A stretch of DNA of 64,000 nt from Raphanus sativus (GCF_000801105.2 NC_079518.1:11230106-11294105); one strand, 5' to 3'; positions 1-11,069 are shown, counted from the stretch's first letter. Program-made: numbers and translations. The notes: a model not told the origin generated them from the letters alone.

Positions 1-234
1 ATTAGTCATTACCACTCTGTACTTCCAGCTCATGTCATTACCACTAGATCTTTATACAAACATATAGAAACAAAATTTGAAGTGTAGGAAGCAAACAATA
101 TCTGATTCAATCTCCAGAATATTAAGTTTAAATTGTGCATATTAATGTATCCACGAGTGCTACGTTAATATCATATGCAGCAATGAGCTGGAGAAGACAT
201 TGCAGAAACATCGTTGAACCAACTTTAATTAAGA

Positions 235-1581
235 CTAGATTTTGACCCGCCTTTATATATTTTTTTTTACATTTTTTTATAAATTTAATTTTTATATTTA
301 TGTTTTTATTTACGTTTTTTCATTATATAATATCAATATACTAAAACAGGAATATGACCTATTGATATATGTGTGGTCAAATTATTTTACGATAATTATT
401 AAAACCTCTTATTAATTATTTAAAAGAAATATTATACAAAGAAAAATATAAATATGATTAAAAACATAAATATAAAAATTAAATTTCTAAAATATGTAAA
501 ACAAAAAAATATACCAGCTCTTTTAAAGGCGAATCCGAATCTAGTCAATACTATTAAAATAAAAACATAATGTATGGTAAAACTATTTTAATACAATGAT
601 TAAAACCTCCTATTAATTATTTAAGAGAAATGTTATACAATGAAAAACACAAATATGACTAAAACATATAAATATAAAAATTAAATTTCTAAAAGAATAT
701 AAAACTAAAAAATATAAAAAGGCGGGTTCAAATGTAGAAATCTATTTAAAACCCGTTAAACTAAAATCTCTAGAATATCGGATCATGATAACAATTTTTA
801 ATTTTAATTTTAGTTGTTTAGTTTTAGTTTTAATTTTATTTTTTAAAGAAACATAATTTTATGTTTGTGTGTTTGTATAATCATATTCTGTATGATATGA
901 ATTTAATAGAATTGATAAGTTTTGTAAGTATGTACATGTATCATATGGTAAGGCTTCGTCTTTTTGTCAATATTCAGTCCAAATTATTTGTTTTTTTTAT
1001 TTGAACATAAAAACAGGAATATAGGGAAGTTACGAACGGTTAACAATATTCGAAGCCCAAATTATCGTTTCATATGCCGAGGGAAGTTACGAACGGTTAA
1101 CAATGCTCTAAAGGACCTTTTTAATTGGTCATACAGGGTAATTAATATAATAGATTTTGACCCGCCCTTAAAAGGACGGGTAAATTTTTTGTTTTACATC
1201 TTTTAAAATTTTTATATTTGTGTTTTTAATTATTTTTGTTTTTAATTTGTATAATATCTTTTTAAAATGATTTATAAGAGGCTTTAATAATTATAATCTT
1301 TGTATAATATCTTTTTAGCCAGTTACGTGATTAATGACCATAATTAAGAAATTAAGAAATATAATTATGCAGTAATGGGCGTTCACAAAAAAGCCGATAT
1401 TAAATCATATTGAATCATGCGCCCTTTTGGGCTGTTACGTGATTAATAGCCAGTTACGTGATTTGGCAGTTATATTAATACAAAAAGATATATTAAAGAT
1501 GTATTTAGTAGCAGTTATAAAAATTAAAAAGTGGACATAACCCTATATCAATTGGACATGTTGAAGAATTAATAGAATAGA
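235..1581 (-). mobile_element. Non-autonomous Helitron (H1) in the promoter of DUF241 gene A1
   Basis: The paralogous site in block B (20702/20703) is uninterrupted, so the ends are exact. Read on the minus strand, the element starts with TC (TCTATTCTATTAATTC) and ends in a GC-rich motif, AAAATCTAG, inserted between A and T with no target duplication, as Helitrons do. It has no coding capacity. The inside is composite: two plus-oriented mini-units, about 334-544 and 545-737, lie head to tail with the junction CTAG/TC at 544/545, and an older end-like motif with a complementary CCCGCC/GGACGGG pair sits near 1150-1180. It has displaced the gene's distal promoter. Confidence 0.88.
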
Positions 1582-1706
1582 TTCCAAATGTCTCCCTTCT
1601 CTAAAGGTGTATATATATGCAATCAGCAGAGAGCCAATATACACATAACAAACATCTTTTAGCTCTCTAAACCTTCTCTGAATCTAAGCAAAGCTAGACC
1701 ATAAAA
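1582..1706 (+). promoter_or_regulatory. Core promoter and 5' UTR of DUF241 gene A1
   Basis: A TATA box (TATATATA, about 1610-1618) follows the motif CAAATGTCTCCCTTC that is shared with genes A3, B1 and B3. The ATG is about 90 bp downstream. The Helitron ends at 1581, only about 28 bp before the TATA box, so the original upstream sequence now lies 1.35 kb away. Confidence 0.7.
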
Positions 1707-2462
1707 ATGGCACTTTCTTTCCATGTTCGTTCTAACAGCTTCCCTTCAAGACAACACCCTCAAGCCACTCATGTCGATGAGCAATTGAGCCGATTGAGAT
1801 CTTCAGAGACAGCTTCAAGCTCTTCTATCTGCCAAAGACTTAGCAACCTTCAAGATTTACATGATTCTCTTGACAAGATGCTTCGTTTGTCCATCACTCA
1901 ACAAACTTTATCTCAAGAACAAATTGAGATGATTCTTGATGGATCTATCAAGATCTTGGATTTATGCAACGTTTCCAAAGACGGTTTATCACAAATGAAA
2001 GAGAGTCTCAAGGAGATCGAATCGATTTTAACAAGAAAGCGTGGAGATCTATCAGCTGAGATCAAGAAATACTTAGCTTCTAGAAAGTCTCTCAAGAAAT
2101 CATTCCAGAAAGTACTCAAGAATTTGAAAACCGGCCACAACAAAAACAAAGAGTCTTTGGCTGTATTTGGAGAAGCAGAAGCTGTAACAGTTTCTTTGTT
2201 TGAATGTATGTTTACCTTCATGTCTGGAACAAAATCTTGTGGCAAATGGTCACTGGTCTCAAAGATAATGAGCCAGAACAAAGCTGCATGTGAAGATGCA
2301 GAAAATGAATTCACAAGAGTGGACTTGGAGTGCCAATCAGAGAAGTCCTTGAAGATTGAAGATGTGCAGAACTTAAATTCGTGCATTGAAGATCTTGAAG
2401 ATGGGATAGAGTTACTCTCTAAATCTTTGATCAAATATAGAGTCTCGATTCTTAACATCTAA
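1707..2462 (+). CDS. DUF241 family protein, array gene A1
   Basis: Single-exon gene for 251 residues, the usual size of the DUF241 (PF03087) plant family, whose biochemical function is not established. It has the family's basic, Ser-rich N-terminus (MALSFHVRSNSFPSRQHP), a helical middle with many Lys/Glu heptads, the conserved AVFGEAEAVTVSLFE segment near residue 155, and a C-terminal helix ending SLIKYRVSILNI. I see no signal peptide or clear membrane segment. The start is fixed by alignment with five paralogues in the window. It differs from block-B gene B1 at one noticed residue (Thr instead of Arg in the segment before KRGDLSAE). Position between LOG5/LHT7 and BSK1 homologues suggests orthology to the Arabidopsis pair At4g35200/At4g35210. 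The promoter is displaced by a Helitron, so expression may be altered. Confidence 0.9.
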   Translation: MALSFHVRSNSFPSRQHPQATHVDEQLSRLRSSETASSSSICQRLSNLQDLHDSLDKMLRLSITQQTLSQEQIEMILDGSIKILDLCNVSKDGLSQMKESLKEIESILTRKRGDLSAEIKKYLASRKSLKKSFQKVLKNLKTGHNKNKESLAVFGEAEAVTVSLFECMFTFMSGTKSCGKWSLVSKIMSQNKAACEDAENEFTRVDLECQSEKSLKIEDVQNLNSCIEDLEDGIELLSKSLIKYRVSILNI

Positions 2463-3112
2463 TAGGTTATAGTGCCCAAAATATTTTTGTACAAATAGGA
2501 TATGCTTGTTAACAAACTCGAAACTAATACAAGAATCTTTCATATGATTAAATTATATATTTTCTTCTTTAATTTCTAAACATAAGAACACAATATCTTT
2601 AAGAAACATGAAACTTCAATACCATATCATATCCCATCTCTGTACTTCAACACTTTCTTCAATACTTACAAAATTCTGAAACTATGTTGCTTATGAATTA
2701 AATCTTATTCTAATCTCATTTCTTTTGCTTCTTCACATGCCTTTAATCAACGAATGTGGATCTGCCTATACTTCATCATGGATTCATACCTTAATTCTTA
2801 GTTTGTTGATTTTATACTTTCTTTGTTTATTTATATTTACTCTGTAATGCTCCGTCTTACTCTGTTCTGCTCTGTTTAGCATTCTTACTCCTGTTTAGTA
2901 TTGTTAGTGTTTTATTTTAACTTTAATACAAACATTTTCTGATGGATTTTTTCTGTGACTTAGAGCCGACTGATTCAAACGCATTGGTTACGGTTGCGTC
3001 TGCGGGAGTTTGTGAGTGCGGATGGTTATGATTTCAAACGTTTTGTCTGAGTGGCACAACGTTTAAAAATTATTACGTTTGTGAAATATTTATGCTGACT
3101 GATTATAAAATA

Positions 3113-4132
3113 CTAGTATTATCTCCCATGCATACACACGGGCATTTTTTGTGATTTTCAGTGGAAATAAATTTTACTTTGAGATTATATAAGCTACAAA
3201 GAAAATAAATGTTATTTTGAAGGTTATATTTATTGGTAAAATTTAAAAGAAAACTAAAAGCTTGTTGTTTATTTCTCCAAAGTTGTATATTATTACTTTT
3301 CTAAACCCAAATAAAATCATTACAATTGAAAAACAAAATTTATAAGTAATCAATCTTTCTTTTGTTTGTCAAAGAAAAGGAAAGTATTATCAACCTTAAA
3401 AATCCCTTATATAACAGTTTTATATACTTATTAGTACCTCTATTGTTGTTGACAATCCTATGATGATTTTTCGATTCTACTGCTCCATTTAGAAGTCCTT
3501 TCAAAAGTGATGAAGTAGACGGAAACTATATATAAAAGAAAGAGAAATGAAACAAAGAAAATAAGCAAATTAGTTGTCTGGAATTATATAGAAGATAGAA
3601 CAGTTATATAGATGACATGGTTTTCCTTTGAACGTGATGTAGTGATTTGAGAGAATCTAGATATTTTTTTTATTTTTTGCAGTTTAAATCGTAAGATTTT
3701 CTTTTGTTGGTCAATTTTTTTATTTTTACTTTTGTTTTTCAAATTTGTCTTACTGATCGATTTTCTCCATTACTCTTATTTGATTTTTTTTAATTATCTA
3801 TGTGTCACTGTACAATTGATCGAGTGACTTATGCTTTTATTATATAAAGGATAGTTGTCTGGAATTATATAGAAGATAGAACAGTTATATTGATGACATG
3901 GTTTTCCTTTGAACGTGATGTAGTGATCTGAGAGAATCTAGATATTTTTTTTTATTTTTTGCAGTTTAAATCGTAAGATTTTCTTTTGTTGGTCAATTTT
4001 TTTTATTTTTACTTTTGTTTTCCAAATTTGTCTAACTGATCGATTTTCTCCATTCTCTTATTTGATTTTTTTTAATTATCTATGTGTCACTGTACAATTG
4101 GTTGAGTGACTTATGCTTTATTATATAAAGGA
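3113..4132 (-). mobile_element. Non-autonomous Helitron (H2) with a tandemly duplicated 5' end
   Basis: On the minus strand it begins TCCTTTATATAATAAAGC and ends in a short hairpin (CCCGTGTG...CATGGG) followed by ATAATACTAG, inserted between A and T. A ~281-bp unit is present twice in a row (3571-3851 and 3852-4132), each copy ending in the 5'-terminal TATATAAAGGA motif, so the element has two consecutive 5' ends. The same element, duplication included, is at 29644-30663 in block B; it predates the block duplication. Confidence 0.72.
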
Positions 4133-4849
4133 TAGATTGCAGCAGTTTAACGATAAAGTACTAATATTAACAACATATTATTACATTATAAAATATGAAA
4201 AACATACTATTGTAATAAAATAATTACTAATATAATATGATTAATAAAATATTATGTTTACTTATTTAATTTTTAAAATTAGTTGAAAATTATAATTTTA
4301 GTAACATTTGTTTCGAAAATTTATATTGCCTTCATCAACTTTATGGTCAACTATTACAAACTTGATTATTGTTAGGATGTTTATGCAATTTCTCCTTTCA
4401 AAAAAAAAAATTAACTTGCACGAGGGACTCTGCACCTTATTGGCTTTGTTTAAACTAAATCCAGTGAGGCTTGTCTCCTTGGAGATGATGATAATAGCAC
4501 CGTTCAAGCAAATATTCACTCTCAAAACCTCATGTGCAACCAATAGATATTAGTATATTACAGTTCATGACACAACAACAAGCGCTAATACTTGAAAGAG
4601 ATGATATTCTGCAGTGTAGGAGACAGACAATATGTGAGCAAACCTTCAAAAGATTAAGATTATATAAGCTGGTGCACATGAATGTATCCGTGAGTGATGC
4701 TGATATCATATGCCTCAAGTAGACAAAGCCCTGCTGGCTTTGCATTGCAATATTTTATAAAATCATTTCATCTGAGCAATCTGAATCATGTATTTCTCTT
4801 ATGCACATTGGATGATGCGTTAGGGTGAATGGTTGGAGGGAGACATTTC

Positions 4850-5015
4850 ACAAACATCGTTATCTTTGATTTAAAATTTAAACTACCTAAAGATTCCACA
4901 TGTCTCTCTTCCTTAACGTTGTATATATGTATTGACCAGAGAGCCAATATAAACAGTTCAGCCATCTAACTAGCTTCTTCATCTCAAGACATAGAAACAA
5001 AGCTCAAACAAGAAA
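4850..5015 (+). promoter_or_regulatory. Core promoter of DUF241 gene A2
   Basis: The TATA box GTATATATGT is at 4921-4930, preceded by CACATGTCTCTCTTCC, a variant of the promoter motif shared by the array. The ATG is at 5016. Confidence 0.65.
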
Positions 5016-5780
5016 ATGTCTATTTCTTTCCATGCTCGTTCTAACAGTGTTCCTTCAATGCAACACCCACAAGCTGCTTATGTTGATGAGCAGTTGGCCA
5101 GATTGAGATCTTCTGAGGCGGCTTCCAGCTCTTCTATTTACCAAAGACTAAGCAACCTTCAAGACTTACATGATTCTCTTGACAAGATGATTCGCCTATC
5201 AATCACCAATAAGGCTTTATCTCAATATCAGATTGAGAAGCTTCTTGATGGATCCCTTAGGATCTTGGATTTGTGCAATATGGCCAAGGACGCTTTATCA
5301 CAGATGAAAGAAGGTCTCAAGGAGATCCAGTCTATTCTAAGAAGAAAACGTGGAGATTTATTCGCGGAGGTCAGGAAATACTTAGCCACAAGAAAGGTCT
5401 TAAAGAAGTCATTTCAAAAAGTACTCAAGAATCTGAAAGTGAGCCAAAACAAAGAGAACTGCAATAAATTCTTGGTTGTGTTTGGAGAAGCAGAAGCTAT
5501 AACAATTGCTTTGTTTGAATCTATGTTTAGCTTCATGTCCGGATCTAAGGCTTGTAGAAAATGGTCTTTGGTCTCAAAGCTGATGAGCCAGAACAAAGCT
5601 ACATGTGAAGATGAAGCAAATGAATTTACAAGATTGGACTCTGTGTTTGAATCAGAGAAGTTACTGAAGATAGAAGATGTGCAGATGCTAGAGTGGTGCA
5701 TTCAAGATCTTGAAGATGGAATTGAGTCACTCTCAAAGTCATTGATCAAATACAGAGTCTCACTTCTTAACATCTTTTAG
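5016..5780 (+). CDS. DUF241 family protein, array gene A2
   Basis: Single-exon gene for 254 residues. It is the most diverged member of the array (MSISFHARSNSVPSMQHP N-terminus; NKENCNKF insert near residue 150) but keeps every family block, including VFGEAEAITIALFESMF, MSQNKATCEDEANEF and SLIKYRVSLLNIF. Function is unknown for DUF241. It is a near-exact duplicate of block-B gene B2 (31518-32282); one visible replacement is Met/Val in the LDLCN-M/V-AKDA segment. Its promoter has the array-type motif and a TATA box about 90 bp upstream of the ATG. The intact frame in both copies suggests both may still be functional. Confidence 0.9.
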   Translation: MSISFHARSNSVPSMQHPQAAYVDEQLARLRSSEAASSSSIYQRLSNLQDLHDSLDKMIRLSITNKALSQYQIEKLLDGSLRILDLCNMAKDALSQMKEGLKEIQSILRRKRGDLFAEVRKYLATRKVLKKSFQKVLKNLKVSQNKENCNKFLVVFGEAEAITIALFESMFSFMSGSKACRKWSLVSKLMSQNKATCEDEANEFTRLDSVFESEKLLKIEDVQMLEWCIQDLEDGIESLSKSLIKYRVSLLNIF

Positions 5781-6748
5781 GTCATTCTGCTTATAATATT
5801 TTGTACAGAAAAAATGTTAATATACCTCTAAATGAGAACATAAACTTTTTGGCTATATACCTTTGCTTCTCTTGTTTATCTTTATTCATACTTTTTGCTC
5901 AAATCTTTACTCATCAAATAATCTTCATGAAACAAGTGGCACTTCACAAAATCAACAACGAAGTACACAAATATTTGGAAAGGATTTCTTGTTAAGAGTA
6001 AAATCCACTGGTCATTAAGCGTGATCAGAGACCACAGGACTTGTTAACCGTTACTTTCACCACAAGAAACTGGAATCTTGTTGATTGTATTCTGTAGTTC
6101 TAAAGTGTTAAGTAGAAACTCGTCTTCTACATTTAAAGTTACAGGAACTCTTTTATTATAAGCTGATACACGGACATACCTTGAGGAAGGCCTATGCGTT
6201 GTCCCCTTCTCCAAGCAACGCTGCATATGCCATCTTTTTTTTTTTTGAAAATAGCGCTGGATATGCCATCTTGATATGATTCATATTTTATCATATTAGT
6301 ATATATTTTATATGTCCATATATCAATCAAAAATAATAATGAATGTGCAGGAGGTGATGGTAGGCAGCAGCACAGTTCATGCATATAGTCGCTCTCAAAC
6401 ACTCTGTACTTCCAGCTCATGTCATTGCCACTCGAGCTTTATACAAACATATAGAAACAAAAGTTTGCAGTGTAGGAGGCAGACAATATCTGATTCAATC
6501 CCCAAAATATTAAGTTTAAATTGTGCATATTAATGTATCCACGAGTGCTACGTTAATATCATATGCATCAATGAGCGGGAGTGAGACATTGCAGAAACAT
6601 CGTTGAACCAACTTTAATTAAGATTCCAAATGTCTCCCTTCTCTAAAGGTGTATATATATGTAATCAGCAGAGAGAAAATGAAGACATAACAAACATCTT
6701 TTAGCTCTCTAAGCCTTCTCTGAATCTACGCAAAGCTAAACCATAAAA
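5781..6748. other. Intergenic DNA between DUF241 genes A2 and A3
   Basis: No gene. The segment from about 5848 to 6440 (CCACTGGTCATTAAGCGTGA and neighbours) recurs in diverged form at 19985-20468, where no A2-type gene precedes it. The A3 promoter (CAAATGTCTCCCTTC, TATA about 6651-6659) closes the interval. Several 60-93 codon ORFs here look fortuitous. Confidence 0.7.
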
Positions 6749-7504
6749 ATGGCACTTTCTTTCCATGTTCGTTCTAACAGCTTCCCTTCAAGACAACACC
6801 CTCAAGCCGCTCATGTCGATGAACAATTGAACCGATTGAGATCTTCAGAGACAGCTTCTTCATCTTCGATTTGCCAAAGACTTAGCAACCTTCAAGATTT
6901 ACATGATTCTATTGACAAGATGCTTCGCTTGTCCATCACGCAACAAACTTTATCTCAAGAACAAGTTGAGATGATTCTTGATGGATCTATCAAGATCTTG
7001 GATTTGTGCAACGTTGCCAAAGACGGTTTATCAAAAATGAAAGAGAGTCTCAAGGAGATCGAGTCAATTTTAAGAAGAAAGCGTGGTGATCTATCTGCTG
7101 AAATCAAGAAATACTTGGCTTCAAGAAGGTTTCTCAAGAAATCATTTCAAAAAGTACTCAAGAGTTTGAAAACTGGCCAAAACAAAAACAAAGAGTCTTT
7201 GGCTGTGTTTGGAGAAGCAGAAGCTGTAACAGTTGCTTTGTTTGAATCTCTATTTAGCTTCATGTCTGGACCAAAGGCTTGTGGCAAATGGTCACTGGTC
7301 TCAAAGATGATGAGCCAGAACAAAACTGCATGCGAAGCTGAAGTCAACGAATTTACAAGAGTGGACTTGGAGTGCCAATCAGAGAAGTCCTTGAAGATAG
7401 AAGATGTGCAGAACTTAGATTCATGCATTCAAGATCTTGAAGATGGAATTGAGTCACTCTCTAAATCTTTGATTAAATACAGAGTCTCGATTCTTAACAT
7501 CTAA
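6749..7504 (+). CDS. DUF241 family protein, array gene A3
   Basis: Single-exon gene for 251 residues, closely related to A1 (same MALSFHVRSNSFPSRQHP start and SILNI end), so A1 and A3 arose by a duplication older than that of the A and B blocks. Distinguishing segments are IDKMLRLS, SRRFLKKSFQKVLKSLK and ESLFSFMSGPKACGKW. The protein sequence is the same as B3 (33251-34006) as far as I can see. It is DUF241, with no known molecular function. The TATA box lies about 90 bp upstream, after the shared promoter motif. Confidence 0.9.
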   Translation: MALSFHVRSNSFPSRQHPQAAHVDEQLNRLRSSETASSSSICQRLSNLQDLHDSIDKMLRLSITQQTLSQEQVEMILDGSIKILDLCNVAKDGLSKMKESLKEIESILRRKRGDLSAEIKKYLASRRFLKKSFQKVLKSLKTGQNKNKESLAVFGEAEAVTVALFESLFSFMSGPKACGKWSLVSKMMSQNKTACEAEVNEFTRVDLECQSEKSLKIEDVQNLDSCIQDLEDGIESLSKSLIKYRVSILNI

Positions 7505-8421
7505 TAGGTCACTGTGTCCACAGAGTTTTGTACAAATAGGAGATGTAATTGTTAACTAACTCAAAACTAATACAAGAATCTTTCATATGCTCAAATCCTA
7601 TCCTTTCTTCTTTAGTTTCTCCACATAAGAACACAATATATTTTTTTTAAAACAAGAAACTTCAATATCATATTATATGCCATCTCTATACTTCCACATG
7701 TTCTTCAATACTTCAAAAACTATTCTGAAACCATGTTAAGTATGAATTAAATCTTATTCTAATATCAGTTCGTTTGCTTATTCACATGCCTTTAATTAAC
7801 GAATATGGATCTTGCTCATACTTCATCATGCATCCATACTTAAAAATTATTCTTAATCTATTGATTTAAACTTTTCTCTGTTTATTTGTATTTACTCTGT
7901 AGTGCTCTGTTTTACTCTGTTTTGCTCTGTTAAATAACCATATTAAAATTATTGGATGTGCACGAGTGACTCTGCATGTTATTGGCCTTGTTTAAAGGAA
8001 AACTCCAGCACCATTCATGGATAGATATGCGCTCACAAAACCCATATCAGTATTCCACGCACATGCCATTATCATAAGGAGCCTTTAAAAAATTGGAGAA
8101 ATCAGATTTTGCAGTGTAGGAGTCAGACAAAACCTGCATTAGCCAACGAAGTTTTTAAGATAATTAAAGATGGTGCACATGAATGTAACAACGTCTCATA
8201 GGCTTCAATGAGACAAGCCTTGCTGGTTTTGCATCTACCTAAACCAATAACATGTAGAGTCGTTTGTGCACTAAACATTATTTTATAAGATAATTCATGT
8301 GACTAAATCTGAATCATATATAATCAATTAGTATTAGTGCTTGATGCGTTAGAGAGATATATATGATCAAAATATAAAAGTCTTGATCCTGTGTGTTTCC
8401 ACTTTGGGGGAAAAACTGTAG
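7505..8421. other. 3' flank of A3 plus promoter-only remnant of a lost array unit
   Basis: From about 7960 to 8372 the sequence matches the region that lies upstream of gene A2 (CACGAG.GACTCTGCA, GCAGTGTAGGAGTCAGACA, GGTGCACATGAATGTA, GATGCGTTAG), but no coding sequence follows. It is the 5' flank of a fourth unit whose gene is gone. Both blocks contain it, so the loss predates the block duplication. Confidence 0.65.
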
Positions 8422-8772
8422 GTGGGTTTGTTAAATGTGGATGGTTATTACGATTACCTCCTCACTTTCATTGATAAAGCCGTTGATGATGGTTTTATCA
8501 GGCCATCTCAGCGCCACATCTTTGTCTCTGCCCCTGATGCCAAAGAACTTGTTCAAAAACTTGAGGTGGGTGCCCACCAAAACTTTGCTTTGCTTTTTCT
8601 CTTCCCTTGAGAAGTCTTGTAAAGACGAAGATAACAAAGATAAAAAATTTGCATCAGAAAGTTGACTTTTGTTTTTGATTTTACTCAGGCATATGAGCCT
8701 GTGAGTGATGGAACCATAGCAAAATTAAAGTGGGGAGCTGAGAAGAAAGTGCAACAGCCGCAACAACAATAA
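8422..8772 (+). pseudogene. LOG5: LOG-type cytokinin riboside 5'-monophosphate phosphoribohydrolase, 3' remnant
   Basis: Two exons remain, 8422-8565 and 8689-8772, joined in phase across a GT/AG intron. They encode the end of a LOG protein: [38 protein letters not shown], then AYEPVSDGTIAKLKWG and a Gln-rich tail. LOG enzymes release free-base cytokinin from cytokinin nucleotides in the cytosol. The preceding exons, with the catalytic PGGxGTxxE motif, are missing: upstream sequence goes straight to the edge of duplication block A. The assignment to LOG5 rests on neighbourhood (At4g35190 lies between LHT7 and the DUF241 pair), not on distinguishing residues. It is probably inactive. Confidence 0.8.
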
Positions 8773-9175
8773 CAAGTAGTGTTCTGTTCTAACACAAGCA
8801 TGCAGACAGAGATTGCTCTTTAGACTTTGAGAGGGTTCTTTTGTCAAACGAGTATTCAAGGTCCAGGGATAAAAGTCAGATGGAATTATAAATTTGTTGT
8901 ACTACATATTATTTTGCTCTCACCAACAAAACTTCTAATTTAGATTAAGGAAATGCTGCTAAAACAAAAGCCCAATATTCAGAAGATTAAACCAAAGTTG
9001 CAGATTACCCTTAATTCAATCAATGAAAACTTTCCTTCAGAGCACTTATATAATTTATGTTAGTTAACCTTCCCTTGGAATCAGAACTTGCATCTACACC
9101 TAAGTTTCTTATCTCTTGATTTTTTTGTTGTTCTTATGTTTAGAAAGAAACTAACCGCAAATTTCTGGTAGGTGA

Positions 9176-9938
9176 TCTATACTATTATTTATGAAGTAAA
9201 TTTGCTTAGTTGTCATGTTCTCCATGATTTTAGGTAATTTTGCTTATTTGTCATATTTTTATTAAGTTTAAGCTAAATTATCATTGATGTATTATTTGTT
9301 TTGAGCTGTGTCACTAAATAATTAATTTAAATAATAGTCTTGATGAATATTCTGTATAAATAAAAATGAATTTTATTTTATTAATATTAATATTAAATTT
9401 ATATGTTATATTAGCTTTTCTTATTTGTCATATTTTTATTAGGTTTTAGACTTTTAGATAGGATATTAATTTATTATTAGTTTCTAACTATTCACTAATT
9501 TATTTTAATGATATAAAGTTTATATGCTATATGCTATATTAAATAATTGATTACAAAATAATATTTTAGAACTATAAAAAAAGATAATTCTTCTATATAT
9601 ATTCTTTTTTGTGCCTATCTGAAAACAATATTTTTATTATAAAAGTTAAAAGAAAAATTAAGATACAAAACAATTTATTATTAAATATTAGTCAACATAA
9701 AAATATAAATATATTTTTTAAACTATCTCTAAGATATGAGTGTTTTAAAAAAAACTTAACACAATAATAAGTATATATTTTGATTAAAAGTATTTGACAT
9801 ATATAAATATTTTGATGTTTGATTTAACTATTTAAAAACATCAATAATAATTTATTATGCTGATTTTATATTAATAAGACATAAACTAATAAGTATTTAT
9901 AAGAAATTTATGCCCGCATGTGCGGGCAAAACACCTAG
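9176..9938 (+). mobile_element. Non-autonomous Helitron (H3)
   Basis: It begins TCTATACTATTATTTATG after an A, and ends with the hairpin GCCCGCATGTGCGGGC followed by AAAACACCTAG and a host T. These are canonical Helitron termini (5' TC, subterminal hairpin, 3' CTAG, A/T target). It is 763 bp, very AT-rich and without coding sequence. Confidence 0.8.
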
Positions 9939-9985
9939 TTATTTTTACTTAACAAGTTATGCAGATCGGATTTTTAATCAAAAAG

Positions 9986-10030
9986 CTAGAATTTGACCCG
10001 TCCTTTTAAAAGGGCGGGTATATTTTTTGT
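9986..10030 (-). mobile_element. Helitron 3' end, partner end not located
   Basis: CTAG at 9986-9989 is followed by AATTTGACCCG and a hairpin (ACCCGTCCTTTT/AAAAGGGCGGGT), i.e. a Helitron 3' terminus on the minus strand, 47 bp from the end of H3. The base before CTAG is G rather than A, and I found no convincing TC-type 5' end to the right. Confidence 0.5.
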
Positions 10031-11069
10031 TTTAATTTCTTTTTAAAATTAATTTTTATGTCTATGTTATTTTTTGTAATCGTATTTTAGTTTAATATTA
10101 ATTTAATTTAATATAATTTTGGTAATTAAATTAAATATGTTAAGTTGCTAATTATACACTTGTGTCATATGCATTTTAGAAATTATTTTAAGCTGTATTC
10201 CTAAAGTTTAAAACATATTATATTTTTTTATTAGTTACCTATCATAATTGGTAAAAACATATTTGTATCCAAAAAATCCGACTCAGAATCGACCCGAAAA
10301 TCAAAATTTCATACTCTATTAGACTTGATCTATATATTCAAATAATTCTTGAAATGTTATATCCAAAGCTGGTATCGAATCCAATTCACATCGAAAATCA
10401 AATATTTTGTTTAAAAAAATGTTTGATTTTTTAAAATAATTTTCTGTTATATATGTGTGTGTAAATTGGTTAATATGGTCTTCACTAAATTTATATAAAA
10501 TCAAATATAATAAATATTTTTAATCGAATAACCTATTTAAAATACATTAAAAAGTGATTTTGCACCATCTATTTAATTTATATTCAAATTAAACTCAAAC
10601 AGGTACACGTTTATAAAAAACATAACCACTGCATTACAATCTAATCTCCAATTTTTATATTCTGACAATATATCCTTTTACATACATGGTAGAAGAAGGC
10701 AACCGATTGGTCTTTATATTTATTCAAACTAAAAAAAATGTATCCCTATAAAATAGGAATTTAAGCTATATAAGATTCACGTACATGATATTGACGTGGG
10801 GAAAAAAATAGGGATGACTGCCTAAACCCCTCTGTAAACTCAAAAACCCTATTTATTCCTCCTACACTACTAACCTCTTGACTAAACCACCCAAAGATAT
10901 AAAGTTTCTGCATATTTCCCCCTAATGTTTTTTTTGCTCTGCACATATCACCCTCTCTAATCCGATTGCAAAATCAAGATTAAAAATTAATCTATTGCGT
11001 TTTAAAATTGCGGTTGCCCATTAACAACTACTGACCCGACTAAACCAACCCACACATTAAAAAAAGTGA

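Larger units (their letters stand above)
2463..5015. other. Intergenic DNA between DUF241 genes A1 and A2
   Basis: No gene is supported. It holds the A1 3' flank, the Helitron at 3113-4132 and the A2 upstream region (from about 4400), which includes the motif CACGAGGGACTCTGCA that recurs upstream of other array units. Facing ORFs of 81 codons at 4298-4553 show no codon-like or family signal. Confidence 0.7.
1..8372. repeat. Segmental duplication, block A (partner is 20469-34874)
   Basis: The whole block recurs at 20469-34874 with the same gene order and very few differences. The lengths reconcile: block A minus its Helitron (235-1581) is about 7.03 kb, and block B minus its Copia element and target duplication is about 7.00 kb. 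The difference is mostly one 29-bp deletion in B, corresponding to 4720-4748 in A. Similarity stops at 8372 in A and 34874 in B, after a shared ATATATGATCAAAA. The left limit cannot be seen because block A runs off the window. Near-identity implies a recent duplication or ongoing gene conversion. Confidence 0.95.

Noticed and set aside
964..1206. 80-codon frame in Helitron H1
   Set aside because: Lies in AT-rich non-coding transposon DNA, with no protein-family feature and no paralogue.
1913..2458. 181-codon frame antisense to DUF241 gene A1 (also 28443-28988)
   Set aside because: Shadow of the DUF241 coding sequence; composition follows from codon use on the plus strand.
4298..4553. Facing 81-codon frames on both strands, repeated at 30829-31084
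   Set aside because: The two blocks are near-identical DNA, so repetition is no evidence for coding; no family signal and no promoter.
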